Shown: positions 1 to 13,300 of the stretch, piece by piece | Layout of the letters: each line of letters begins with the position of its first letter | How positions within the stretch are numbered: position 1 is the stretch's first letter | NCBI RefSeq assembly: GCF_040183065.1 | Contig: NC_091123.1 | Location: 9,356,001-9,420,000, forward strand | Reading direction: 5' to 3' | Source: Periplaneta americana | Taxonomy: Eukaryota; Arthropoda; Insecta; Blattodea; Blattidae | Length of the DNA stretch: 64,000 nucleotides | Translations under genes and position numbers: made by a program | The notes under the pieces: model-generated | What the model was told of the DNA's origin: nothing | The model's input: only the letters and a program-made list of their open reading frames with translations | Database searches by the model: none

Positions 1-1214
1 TATAAAGGATTTCCCCTTATGATCTCATGATGTTTAGGCCTGAAATACCGGCAACTAGCTAGCCATTATAGCTTGCACTATTACTTTACATATGTCGCAG
101 GAAGTTAACAACACACAATTTAACACAGCACGACACAATATTTTAATACAGCACAAGGAGAAAACAGTAACAGAAACTGATTGATTACCGTTTCCATCTC
201 TTTGTTTGGGTTAGTGTTTTGAGTTCTGATGCACCATTACACAACCTCCTTGATATGTTATCACGCCACATTGCAACTGTAAGCTGTTGATCCTGCCTAC
301 AAATCAGATTCAATCTTGACTGTCTTAATTAGTTTTCCAGCTGCTTCAAATATCATATTTCCAGTTTGCCATTAATACTTTGAAAACATATAACAGGCAT
401 GCTTCCAGCCAGGGAACTAATTAATGTTGGTGTTCTAGGCACTATAAAGAGGTTCTTAGCCAAAAGAAAGGGCTTCAGACATGTGCATTTGTTTACATGC
501 GGAGTCTTCTTGTGTGGAATGAAGGGTAATTCTGTCTTGCTGAATTGGTGATAATAAAGATTTTCTTCCAGGTTTTGCTTCACTATATTACTCCTACTTT
601 TTTTTTTTATTTTTTTTTTTTTTATTCGTGAAAATACATTTCTTGAATATATCGCACCCTTAAAATAATACTGTTCTAACTACCATAAGTTAGTTTTGAG
701 TAAATGCAAGATTAACATTTCAAAGCTGTATGAAAACTCAGGATTATCAAGTATCAGTATGAGCCCTGCAGACTTTGCACTTGATCTTAGTGGTACGACA
801 GTTCTATTGTTTAATAGAAGATTTAATAAAGATTACAAAACTGCATGTAACTCAAAATTCAATTTTTGGGAGTTACAACAGTATACTAGGGGTGCGATAT
901 ACTGATCTTTATTTGAAATTTTTCGCTGCCTTCTATTCTATTTATTGTAAACTACGTAGGTAATAATTATTGAAAAAAGATTTTCATACTTTCTGAATTC
1001 ATATGGTTAGCAATACAAATTTAATTTATTTATTTTTGCAGTGTTAAATGTTAAAACAATGTTGTTGTTCATTGTTTATTAAATAAATTGATGGATATTA
1101 GCTTGTAGTCTTCAGGAACTGAAAATAATCCTAAGACAAATGTTCTGAATTCTTTTGTTACACTTCCCCAATTTATTACTGTATAGATTTATGTTTGACT
1201 TAAATTCTTCTTAG
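1..1214. other. RPA1 intron sequence, no gene seen
   Basis: AT-rich intron with a T-rich run at 599-623. Short open frames on both strands (for example 353-583 minus) have no recognisable domain and no splice-consistent match to RPA1. The RPA1 N-terminal exons are not here. Confidence 0.6.
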
Positions 1215-1326
1215 CAACAGTAAACCAACCGATGAACAATGTGAACAATGCATCATCAGTGCTGGCTTCCCCTGGTGGTAGTGTGCACACTCATCCAATA
1301 TCCAGTCTCAGTCCTTACCAGAACAA
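1215..1326 (+). CDS. RPA1: RPA1 exon: linker before DBD-A
   Basis: Acceptor TTCTTCTTAG at 1205-1214, donor GTGAGT at 1327. It encodes a low-complexity N/S/P linker ending in SSLSPYQNK. The K codon is completed by the first base of the next exon. The match to the conserved SLTPYQ-K-W stretch fixes the frame. The linker itself is poorly conserved, so the 5' edge is less certain. Confidence 0.85.
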
Positions 1327-4300
1327 GTGAGTAGCAGAATATTTCTTTTTATAATATCATTGAGCATAATTACATGCATGCAAATATTCAGCAAAGATTA
1401 ATAAGAAGGTACAAAACTTTACTTCTGTTCTTCAGCCTAATTTCAATACTGGATGATACTGTTGTTGTGCAATCCTATCATTCTTTTGAAACTATAAGGT
1501 TTGAACATGCAATTTTCCAACAAAAATTAAAGAGTCAGAAATTAAATTTATTTACTGTTTTTGAGGTTGCTTTTAATACGGGTGATAATATTCTACTTGT
1601 TGCACAATCTAATGTTATTTTCAAAACTGCAAAATTATTCAGAGAATGAGTTGTTAATATGCCTGTAATATAACGAAATTAATGACAATATAGGAAAACC
1701 AAAGCGTAGCTGTTTTATTCATAGCTTATAATATTACATATAAATATTAATAGTAGACAGTATTACATAATAATTATGAAGAAGATCCCTTTATTGCTTT
1801 TATTGCTTGCCTCCCTCTCTTTCCTCTGAAATTTGTTTGTAAAATAACTTACGTATTTTGTGAATATTTTTAGGTGGGTCATCAAAGCTCGTGTTACAAG
1901 CAAGTCTCCTGTAAGAACTTGGGCTAATGCCCGAGGAGAAGGAAAGCTCTTTTCAATGGATCTGGTGGACGAAAGTGGAGAAATCCGGGCAACGGCATTC
2001 AAAGAGCAATGTGACAAATTTTACGATATTATAGAGGTAGCATATTATACACCTTTCTAAATTGACATATTATTATTTCAGAAAGTTAGCAGTCAGTATA
2101 CTACTGTGCATAGGGCCCAGATTTTAATGGACTAAAAATCGCATGCAGAGAAAAGAAACTAACCATTACACTACCAGGACTACAGTATCATAATAACAAA
2201 TAGCATCAATTTAAGGGGACATATACACTTTTGGAAGCCAGAAAAAAAAATTCTTTTTGTTGCATGGACTTTTCCTCAGTATGGTAAAAAAATGTTTAAA
2301 TATCTCTAATACTTTTCGAGTTACGACATAAAGCTACATCTCCACTGATAAACATTTAACAACAGCATGTTAAATATGACATGTTGAATTTGACAAGTAT
2401 AGGACATTTCAACTCTGAGTTGACTTAACTTGTTGACTGAGGATGTTGAAGTTAACACTTTTTTTAACGTGTTGGCGTGTTTTCCACCAGCAATGGAAAA
2501 CTTGTTAAGTCAGTTCATTTGCTCGTGCAGCATCGGTACAGCTCAACAAAGTTCGTATAGTTTCCATGGCAACAACTAACTTCCGATTTCCGGGGCGCAT
2601 AACTAGGAACAACTCGGTGCTAGCTGTAAGTTGTTTGAAGTAATGGAGTGGACGAAAGAAAAGACGTTAGAATTGTTTAATGCTCTATTGAAAAGGCCTT
2701 GTTTGTGGGATGTCTCTGAAAAAATATACAGAGACGAAACAAAAAAGGTGAACAGTTTTAGAGAATTATTATTTAACTGTTTTCGAGAAAACACTGAAAG
2801 AAACCTCATTCCTCCGTTCGCGGTATAGTTGGGAACTGCAAAAAATGAAAAAAGCAGGAAGTCTGGGAGCAGCGTGGACGACATATACATGTCGAAATGG
2901 TTTGATTTTGAGGCGATGAGTTTCATTAGGGGAGGAAATAACACGAATAAAACAAGAACCAGCCTTCCTTCTCAAGTGGTAAGTTTAATCATATTAAGTA
3001 ATACAAAATCTAGAAATATTTTGTCAGTTACAAACATTTGCATGGTATCTGAGTGACTTTGAACGAGTGCACATTACAGGTAACTGAACTTTACCAGCAT
3101 TACTAGGCTAATAAATTGCATTATGTCTTGCAAGATTAAATCATGGCCTTCTATGATTTCACCCTATTCATTTAGCTAAATTAACATTATGACTGATAAC
3201 TTAATACAAACTAGATATTAAAAAGTTGTATGCTAAAACTCAATATCTTTTACTGCTACAAGTAAGAAAAAACCGCATAGAATACAAGAAGACAAATAGA
3301 AAAATTCTTCAAACTAGTGGAGATTAAATCCATTAATCTTAGTACATATCATGAAAAACTACAAACTTTTCAAATAAATTACAGTAGATAAATGGAAACA
3401 CAATAGAATGAACATTCTTTCAATATTAAAGTTCTTCAACAATCCATAGTGTACACAGTGTATTTCAATAACAGAAGTATAGACAGGTTTTTCCAAGTTA
3501 CCTGTAATTTGCAGCCAAGCACCTCACTTAACCTAACTGACATTTATTTTAGCAATAGCGTACTTGTCTCTTGTTTATGGAAGTAATTGAACATGTAGTG
3601 AATGATGTAATGCAGTATGTAGACGTTATTAACGGTCAGTGAAAGTAAATAAAAACCGTTTTGTTTTTTAATGCGGCAAATTGGTTATTTTACGACGGTT
3701 TTTCATCTGTTATGGTTATATAGTGTTTGAATGAGATGAAGGTGATAATGCCAGCGAAATGAGTCCAGGGTCCAGCACCAAAAGTTACCCAGTATTTGCT
3801 CTTAATGGGTTGAGGGAAAACCCTGGAAAAAACCTCAACTAGGATTTGAACCCAGACCTGCTTGTTCACGGTCAGGCATGCTAACCATTACTTCACAACT
3901 GTGGACCGGAAATATTATACACTGCTAAAAAGCAAGTCGAAGTGTGGTTGCAAAACCTCATGACGAACATAACCTAAACTCACCTAACCTAACTTCTGGA
4001 GAGTGAGGGATACCGGTAGTCTAAAGAGGCCTATAGCTGGATGGAAATCACACAGGAAGAAGAAGAGAAATAGTGGATACAAATGGTATCGCTAAAGTAA
4101 ATAATTATAACCTAACTTTTATTGATCTGCCAAGGTACCATCCCCTGTTCACTTTTGAAGAACTCTTCTCGCACTTTCTTTGTGGAAAGAGTGTTTTTCC
4201 TTGGAACCCTCTGTAAAGAACGAAGATCCTCCACTTCTCCTTCATTTCTCCAAGTTCCAGGAACACTGATACCAGTGTCTGTATTTTCAAAGTTAAATAA

Positions 4301-7300
4301 CTCTGGTGGAGAATATATTGCCCTTGATTTACTGTTTCGTCTGTTATGTACTTTCATTACTCCAGAAATTGCAGTATCCACTGAAACTCCCATGGGTTTT
4401 CTGAAAACCATGAAAACTGAAGAGAAAATGCCAAAGCATGTTCCCTGTTAGGGGAAATACTTCGTCTCCAATTATAACATTCGGAACAGAATACTGTCTG
4501 CCAATTAACAATTAAGGGTGGCAGGTTTACCTGTTGCTTTGGAATAAGTCCTAAAACGATGTATTCCTGAATCCTCTAGCATCTGACATTCTACCTTGGA
4601 AGCCAATGTCCACAAAAGTGGAACTGTAGAAAGCATCTATATTAATGCTGGGAGAAAAATACTAGAACTGTGTTCATAATTGAAATACAAACTTCCACAA
4701 ATGACCTTTAGACATCTACTGACAATAAGAACAAAAATTGTAATACAGAAGAGAATTATTGAGCAAGTTAACTGCTTTAATTATTTCATATGCCAGATAT
4801 CGTATAATAAAAATAAAGCCATCAACATAAAAATAAATAGATTTAGGCAATTTCGTGGAACATTGAAACGAACTTTAGTTAAGAAAGTAAGAAGAGAAAC
4901 AATTCTGAAATTTTATAAAGTGATGGCCATTCCACTGAATATGACTGAAAGTTGGACACCCAGGAAAGACCAAATAAGACAAATAAACACTTGAAATGTG
5001 GTTGCTGAGGACAGGAGCAGGATACATCCTATCGGACAAAAACTGCAATAATAGCATTCAAACAGAACGAGGAGTAAATAATATGATACAATGAAAAACT
5101 ACAGAATTAAATGTAAAGAACATTTATTACATATGGAAGAGAACAGATTGTCAGAGGCTATACTACAGTATACTTCACAATGGAAATGTGGAACGGAGAT
5201 GGAGTGACCAACAATAATAACTACAACCTGGAGGCAGAATGGACCAAAATGGCTCAACTCCTGAAGTCGAGGATGATGATCATCTTGATCTTCCACTCTT
5301 GAATGGTGCTTGCAGAACCTCGTTTCTCGTCCATTTCTCCATCATAATGACAAAATTTCATTTATCAGAAAATGCTTGTTCCTTTTCTGTCCGATATTGA
5401 TCACAAAATGTTTCATGAAACCAAAAACGTAAATATAGACCCGATATATACTATTTATTTGTATTAAATGTAATGTTTGATATTAAGTTATGTTTCTTTT
5501 CTTCATACAGGAAGGCGACTCACAGACCACACAATCTGAGGATGGAGAGAGTGATGTTGAATATGATCATCATGATGAGACGAGGGTTAACGAAAATGAG
5601 GCTACTGCAAACACGTCATCCTCCACCATTCCATCTACCCCTAGACGCACTGCAAAGAAAAGAAAATTTGATGAGTTCGTCTCTACTGTTATAGAGACAA
5701 TGAAGGCAATAGCAGCATCAAAGCAGAAACGCCTTTTGCAGTGTGGAAATAGGGATGGGTTTGATGTTTTTGGAGAACTTATAGCTATAGAGCTGCGCCA
5801 GATTCAAGATCCAGTGGTCTGTGAAACTCTGAAATTAAATATCCAAAAACTGATACATGATGCGAAGATTGCTCAACTAATGCCTATAACTTCCTTATGT
5901 GATAACTGATGAGAGTTGAGATTGAAGATGTGATTGATTTTTAACTAATATACAGGGTGATCCGTAAGTAATGTCATTAATTTCAGGGGGTATTATGTGA
6001 GATACTTAAAACAAAAAATTAAATACAATTTTGCTCGTTTTTGCCTCCTTTTATACACTTTCTTTGCAGAACAAAAAGTTACATTTGTTCCGCTCAAATT
6101 TCTGCACATTTAAAGGACAAAACTAAAATTCTTTCAATTGCTTATTATCATAGTACACTGCTCTCTTAAATTGACTGAGCATATTAGGAATTAAATCAGT
6201 GGCTTTCCCAAAACACATTATGAAATGTTTCATTTAAAACAATTTTTATCTCGAAAAGGAAGCAAAAACCAGCAACGTTGTATTACACTTTTTGCTTGAA
6301 ATATCTCAAAGAATAACCCACTGAAATTAATTAATTATACTTCATCCTGTATATGCTATACTTATACCAGTTTCCGTGTATTTACTTGTTCACTTAATTG
6401 TTATTAACCTTTTCAATTGTCTATCCAATTTCTTAGTCTAAATAAAATAATTATAAAATTATTTATTCCAGTTATTTCTGTAAACATATGTGTCCTTCCA
6501 ACAAAGATGACATAATTGCTTCACATACTTCAGGAATAATTTTTGAGATCTGTTGCCTGTATACCTTCACTAAGTACATGATACTTGTATAAGAATCTTC
6601 CAGAAGACAAGAAATGCAGAGTTATTCCATGGTGCAGGTGAAGTGAAATGGTTGCTTTTGTGTGTCTTTCTTTGATATAACAGGAAGTATTTATGCAGCA
6701 CTATGTTAAAATCGTGTTCTGACATTCTCAGAAAGTTTTTAAATCCAAATCGATCTTCAACTTTAAGCTCATTTAGAATGTCTTATGCATTGCATCTTTT
6801 GCCGCATTCACATTCTCCTTTTCGAGCAAAAGAGGCAATTACAAAAGCAAAGTCCTCTTCATCTTAGTACATTGTTCAAGGTTTGAAAATAAGACACTAC
6901 AGTATGGGCAAAGAAACTCATGTTTAACAGTGTGGACAAAGTGTAAAATGAAATTAGCATTAACATGTTCAATCAAGTTGGGATGTTAACAGTAAACAGT
7001 TTACATTTAACGTGTTGTTAAATGTTTATCAGTGGAGATGCAGCTTAAAATGTGAGACTTTGTCAGTTGATTTGGCCATTTAAATGTGGACAAAACTTAT
7101 TGTCTTTGGTAAGTTTGTCATTGCCCATAACTTACGTTTTCCAAATCAATTTTCCTCATAACTTCATTTTTTTTTTAGCTAAATTCTTGAAATTTTGCAT
7201 GCAAATGTATTTCATACTGGAAAACAAAACCTGCCTTTAGCACTTCTATAATTTCAGATTCTTTTTTCATTAATAATTATGTATGTAAAAATAATTAAAT

Positions 7301-10300
7301 TTTACAATTAATGGCAAAAAATATTATTTACATATTTAACTGATAATGGCACGATTTATTAACACACATGAATAAAAGAGAGAAGAAAGTGTTTTAAAAT
7401 ATTCAAAATTGTACATGGATATCAGTGAAAGTAATTTTTCCTGCACAAATTGCACTCTCAATTTAAAAATATAATTACCCTTAACAGAAAAGTTTCTTGG
7501 GTTCTGAAATTGTTGATTAACCTAGTGTCTAATCGCTATACCAAATTCTAGTGCAAAATTAATTCACAATATATTAAAAATTAAATTTTGAATTTTACTA
7601 AATTTATACTAGCAAAAAGTGTATATACCCCCTTGATAGGAATTAATTTCCAGTTTTTATTTTAATACAGTTTGCTTGTATGCAGGCTTGCTAATCAATT
7701 TTCATATAAATAATTATTCCTTTCATTATCTTAAAATGAATGCATGTACCTTAATGTGTTTCTGGAAACTTCTTTTGTATTTATTTTAGGTAAACAGTGT
7801 ATACCTAATTTCACGATGTATACTGAAAACTGCAAACAAGAAGTTTACCAATATTAAAAATGATTATGAGATGACTTTCACAAATGATACTCAAGTGATC
7901 CCCTGTAATGAAGACACGTCTGACATTCCAACCCTCACATTCGACTTCACACCAATCAATAAGTTGTCTGAGATGGACACGAACTCAATAGTTGGTAAGT
8001 CAACAAACTCAGTGCATACCACAATAGTCAGTATAATCTGCTGTGTAATCCATGCCCATTTTTAAAAGTCTTCTGTTTTGTGTATCTTGCATTTTCAGAT
8101 TCCTAATGTCTTTCCAACATTTTTTTTTTTGTCCCCCTGATGATTTCCATTTGTATAATTTTTGCTCCAGCATTTTCAAAAGGTGTTCACGCCAATTTAA
8201 CTGCTTTCTTTCAATTCTACTTATCTTCATTTTCTGACATGTTCCAGTGTAGAAATTCTTGCATTTCTTTGCAAGTATGTAACCCATTTCTACTACCATG
8301 ATTTTCCTTTTTAAATTTCTATTTAATACCCAAATTTCACTTTCATATCCCAAAACAGATTCCATCACTACTTTTCCAATATACTGTATATTTTTGTTTC
8401 TTTATATGCTTGTACCACCAAATTGAATTTAAACAAGGTATAACTTTTTTTCTTTGTTTCACTGAGTGTTTTAATTTCCCTTTTCCCAAACCTTCAGTTT
8501 TATTTGTCATTGCTCCTAAGTATTTAGAATACTCAACTTGCTTTCTTTCTGTTCCTGCATTCAATTTGATACTTTGCAATACTATTAATTGCCAAATATT
8601 TTGATTTTTGTAATTTGACCATAACTCCTATACATGTTCACTGTCTTTACTTTTAATTATAAATCGAAGTGATTTTGTGCAATTATCACTTGGTCATCTG
8701 TGACATTAAGGGTGAACAGATTTTGATTTCCTAATTTACAGAAAAAAAAAACTAGTTAAAAATGTCATTTTATTCTGTGAGTAAGCTTTTATGAGATTGT
8801 AGGTTACCGTAATTTTGTACTATTAAAGTAATTCCCTCACTTTACATCACTTTTCCCCATGTCCCTTGAAAAGTGTAAAAAAAAACTTACTGATGTTCCT
8901 AAAAACTTCTTATTAGGATTTTTCTACAATATAGTAATTATCCTTCACCCAAAGAAATTTTCCTTCTCCACAAATCTCTATCCTCAGCACCTTCTTCTCC
9001 TTCCCTCTTCCCTCCGCACTCCACTTCAGCATCATCTTCGGTTCATTTTATTCATTTATTGTTCTGCCCAAGGGCAGGTCTTTCACTGCAAACCTATCTT
9101 TCTCCAGTCTTTCCAATTTTCTGCCTTCGTTTTTGTCTCCGTATATGAGCCATATATCTTAATGTCGTCCATCATCTGATATCTTCTTCTACCCCGAACT
9201 CTTCTCCCGTTCACCATTTCTTCCAGTGCATCATTCAGTAGGCAGTTTCTTCTCAGCCAGTGACCCAACCAGTTCCTTTTTCTCTTCCTGATCAGTTTCA
9301 GCATCATTCTTTCTTCACACATTCCATTCTTCTCCATATCCACATTTCAAATGCTTCTATTCGCTTCTCTTCACTTCGTAGTAACGTCCATGTTTCTGCC
9401 CCATACAAAGCACTTCACTAGTCTCTTCCTTAGTTATTTTTCTAGAGGTCCACAGAAGATGCTCCTTTTTCTGTTAAAAGCTTCCTTGACTATCATCTTC
9501 GGTATTCTTCCATTTTTCATCCTCTTCAAGTGTCCAAACCAGTTTTAATCTTCTTTCTTCAGTTACTTAATAACATTCTTTTCTGCCAAATTAATTTCTC
9601 TAATTTTATTCTTCAATTTCTAATGTTTCCTCTTCTTGATTTTCTTGCTGCTCTCTGCCAGAAGTTCATTTCAGGAGCCAATAATTTGTCTTCATGTATT
9701 GTCTGATGTTCGAGATTCTGCCCCATATAAATAACACTTTGTACCAATGACTTATAAATTCGGGGTTTTTGTTTAATTTAAAATGTTTCTACTCCAAAGA
9801 ACGGAGTTCAACATGCCAATTATACTTCTTCCTTCACTTATTCTTTTTTCAACTTCAGCTGACTAAAAACTATTAGATCTGTATTACGTTAATCTTACTC
9901 AAATTGTTTCAGATGTCATTGGAGTTTGCAAAAGTAGCAGTGATGTGCAGACTTTGATTTCCAGAAACACGAACAGGGAACTGAGGAAGCGGGATATAAC
10001 TGTTGTTGACCAGACGAACACAGGTGTGAGTAACTAATGTGACAGACAATGAAAAAGAAGCCAGTTAAGCAATCTATAGCCTCTCTCTCTAAATTGGTAT
10101 GAAGTACATGCGTGCTCAGTTTATGCAGTATTATATCTTTCTGTAGGTTGTTTTGTCACTCTGGGGATCTCAAGCAGAAGAATTTGATGGAAGTCTTCAG
10201 CCAGTTATTGCTGTGAAGAATGGGCGCATAAATGAATTTGGTGGTGGAAGAAGCGTTTCTTTGATGCAGTCCAGTGTACTCCAAATTAATCCAGATATCA

Positions 10301-13300
10301 CAGAAGCCCACAAACTTCGTGGCTGGTTTGATAATGTGGGTTCAACACAAGAACAAGAAAGTATTTCAACCCGCACAGGAGGTGTAGGTGGTAAGTCTTG
10401 CGTTTTTTGTATCAATTCCATAATAATACTCAGTTTATCCACAGTCCCTTTAATGTTAGACAATAGATGAAATGTCTTCACTTGTCAAATGATTTGATAC
10501 GATATATAATATGACATATTTCGTGTCAACAATTACATCCATCTAATGTGGACCTCACAATTTTGTATTCGGTGCCACAATTACATTCATTACAGATATA
10601 CTTTTTGTAGACTCTCTTATAATTTAGATTCATGCCTCTTACTTACATTCCCTCATTATTGTATCCTACTCTTTCCCTTACATTCATTCACTATTTAATA
10701 TAATCTCTCACTTCTGCGTCCATCTAACTTCTTCTACTCTCCCTCCTTTAAAGTCTAATGGCTTAATAAATTGAAAATTGACATTTTTATAATTAATTTA
10801 TTGATCTCCAATTCACTTATTCTAATAATACTTGTTACTATACCATTGATATGCACATCTAGTATCAGGCAGTACATCTCACTTGATGATATGTGTCAGA
10901 GAAAGAACAATTGTTTGTATGCATCTGAAGTCTGACTAGTGTAATATGTAGCTAGTCGGCGATGTATGCAATGGAGGGGGAAGGGAACTGGCCACCCTAT
11001 CACATTATTTCCTGGCCTAGTTGCCTCATAAGTGGTGTGTTATTGGTCTCATTTGTGAGGTTCAGACCTGTGTTCGAACAGTTGACTAAACATCAACCCT
11101 AATTTGTCGTCTCTCATTGCTCAAACATTTAAAAAAGATTTACTACACATTTCCAGCATAAGTTTCATTTCTGCTGTGGATAGAGGCTACAGACGTTTTA
11201 AAAAAGAGGAGATATAAAGAGTCAAATATAGTTGTGCCAAATAGTGTTTGAAAAGTGGCATGTTTTATGTCTAAAATTGTTAAATTTGTTAAAAATTAAA
11301 ACAGATGGAAAATTTATAATACCGTATTTGATGTTGTATAAAGTGCATCCCCTTTTTGCTGGTTCTTAGGGAAGAAACTTTATCATTGAATATTATAATA
11401 AATTTACAGTATTTCAAGCACAAAGTAATATGTAAGTATACTTTCAACTTTAATATGTAAGTATATTTTCAACTTTAATATGTAAGTATACTTTCGATTT
11501 AATCTTCTTTGTCAATACCCAGAAATTCATCTCCAGAGCTAAATGAAAAGTCGCTTGAAACTTCTAATGAGAATCTGAGTCCTCATACAACAAATTGTCC
11601 TCTGTACCATTCATTGCATTACTAATGCCATATTTCTTAAATGTTTTAATCTCCACCTCAGTTTTCACAGCATCTCACGAAGCTCTGACCCATTCAACAT
11701 AAAAGATGCACCCTGTTTTTCAAACCCAATTTTATTTAACGTCCACCTCAGTTTTCACAGCATCTCATTAAGCTTTAACCCATTCAACATATAAGATGCA
11801 CCCTGTTTTTCAAACCCAATTTTGTTTAACGTCCACCTCAGTTTTCACAGCATCTCATGAAGCTTTGACCCATTCAACATATTAGATGCACCCTGTTTTT
11901 CAAACCCAATTTTGTTTAATGTTCACCTCAGTTTTCACAGCATCTCATGAAGCTTTGACCCATTCAACATGTAAGATGCACCCTGTTTTTCAAACTCGAT
12001 TTTCTTTAATGTCCACCTCAGTTTTCACAGCATCTCATGAAGCTTTGACCCATTCAATATATAAGATGCACCCAGTTTTTGAAACCAAATTTTCTTTAAT
12101 ATCCACTTCAGTTTTCACAGCATCCCATGAAGCTTTGACCCATTCAACATATAAGATGCACCCTGTTTTTCAAACCCAATTTTCAAACAAAAAAATTGTG
12201 TCTTATATGCTCGCAAATACAGTATTTAAAATTTACTGGTAATACCTCTGAAAATGAGGGAATTGTTATTTATTACTGTTATTATCATTATTAATATTGT
12301 AGGTGGAACTTCTAACTGGATGACACTGAAGGAGGCACAAGAAAATCAGCTTGGTTGTGGAGATAAACCAGATTACTTTTCATGTACAGGAACTCTGCTT
12401 ATAGTGCGATCAGAGAATTCACTCTACAAGGCCTGTCCCACTCCCGAATGCAACAAAAAGGTTAGCTTACATCATTCATTTACATGCGACTAAATTTGCC
12501 TTTGAGAAAATAAGGGTACGTAACTGATATACTGTGCTATTATTCCAGGTTATTGATCAGAACAACGGAATGTACAGATGTGAAAAGTGCAACCGAGAAT
12601 ACCCCAATTTCAAATTCCGGCTTCTCCTTTCTGTAAGTAATGTAATACAAATTGTATTTTTACTTCAAAGACTTGATGCTTAGGTGGTTATCATGCTCGC
12701 TATTTCAGTCAGTTCGTGGGTTCGATTCCTGCTGAAAGCATTGGATTTAAAGCTACTAAAAGTCCTATAGTTTGGCTTTATTCAGAAGGTACTAAAGTAG
12801 TGTTCTACGTCATACAGTTGCATGGTGGAACACTACTGGGTGTTCATTTCAAAGTGTGTCATGACGTCACTGTTGTTGAGTCACCGATTTGAAGCGAGTT
12901 TCAGCTTATATGTCAGAGAAGTTGCCTATTATTCAAGGCATTCTTCAATCTGAACTTGAGAACGTGTATGGTATAACTTGAACGTCGTAGCAACAGATGG
13001 CGGTCTGTACTGTCTGTGTGCTACCATAACCTCTTTCGAACTGTGTTTTGCGCCGGCAAGTCGTACGCAGGGTATTTGTTATCATCAGTTGCGTACGGTA
13101 ACATTCCACAACACAAATCAAATGCTCCGTGTCCATTTTGACCGTCGAAGTTAATGTCAACAAATACGTAAGTAATCGTCTTAACCCTCTCCCCATATCC
13201 CGACAGTACATATTTCCAAACAGTTCACATTCCTGCCACTACCGGCGTTACCGTACGTATCAGTACATACTCTTCAGAATGAACGCCGTACTTGCTAGGC

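Larger units (their letters stand above)
2643..5909 (+). pseudogene. Harbinger-associated MADF/BESS protein gene, two exons, frameshifted
   Basis: Exon 1 (2643-2978) encodes an N-terminal MADF/Myb-like domain: [43 protein letters not shown]. The frame then breaks. The normal continuation ([16 protein letters not shown]) is in another frame, and [14 protein letters not shown] returns in a third, so two small indels are inferred. The donor is GTAAGT at 2979. Exon 2 (5511-5909) is open and carries a nuclear-type basic run ([12 protein letters not shown]) and a BESS-like C-terminus ([25 protein letters not shown]). In this superfamily the protein helps the transposase enter the nucleus and bind DNA. 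Confidence 0.78.
2332..7045. mobile_element. PIF/Harbinger DNA transposon, decayed, 4.7 kb, TAA target duplication
   Basis: The terminal inverted repeats are 33 bp with one mismatch. Each begins AGCT[A/G]CATCTCCACTG and continues ATAAACATTTAACAACA. The element is flanked by TAA at 2329-2331 and 7046-7048, the 3-bp duplication typical of PIF/Harbinger. Inside are the two genes expected for this superfamily, both broken: a DDE transposase (minus strand, about 4112-4640) and a MADF/BESS protein (plus strand, 2643-5909). Subterminal regions are full of GTTAAC/GTTAAATG-like motifs. Later insertions are a SINE, a LINE fragment and a foldback MITE. Confidence 0.88.
2213..7637. mobile_element. Outer TIR element of unknown family enclosing the Harbinger insertion
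   Basis: The left end reads AAGGGGACATATACACTTTT. The right end, reverse complemented, reads AAGGGGGTATATACACTTTT. They form an inverted pair of about 20 bp lying 110-600 bp outside the Harbinger ends. No clear target duplication and no protein of its own was seen. The reading is that a roughly 0.7-kb MITE-like element was split by the Harbinger insertion. Confidence 0.45.

Noticed and set aside
11652-12190. Regular repeats with spacers, CRISPR-like
   Set aside because: The whole 90-bp unit is repeated with no variable spacers, and the host is eukaryotic. It is a minisatellite.
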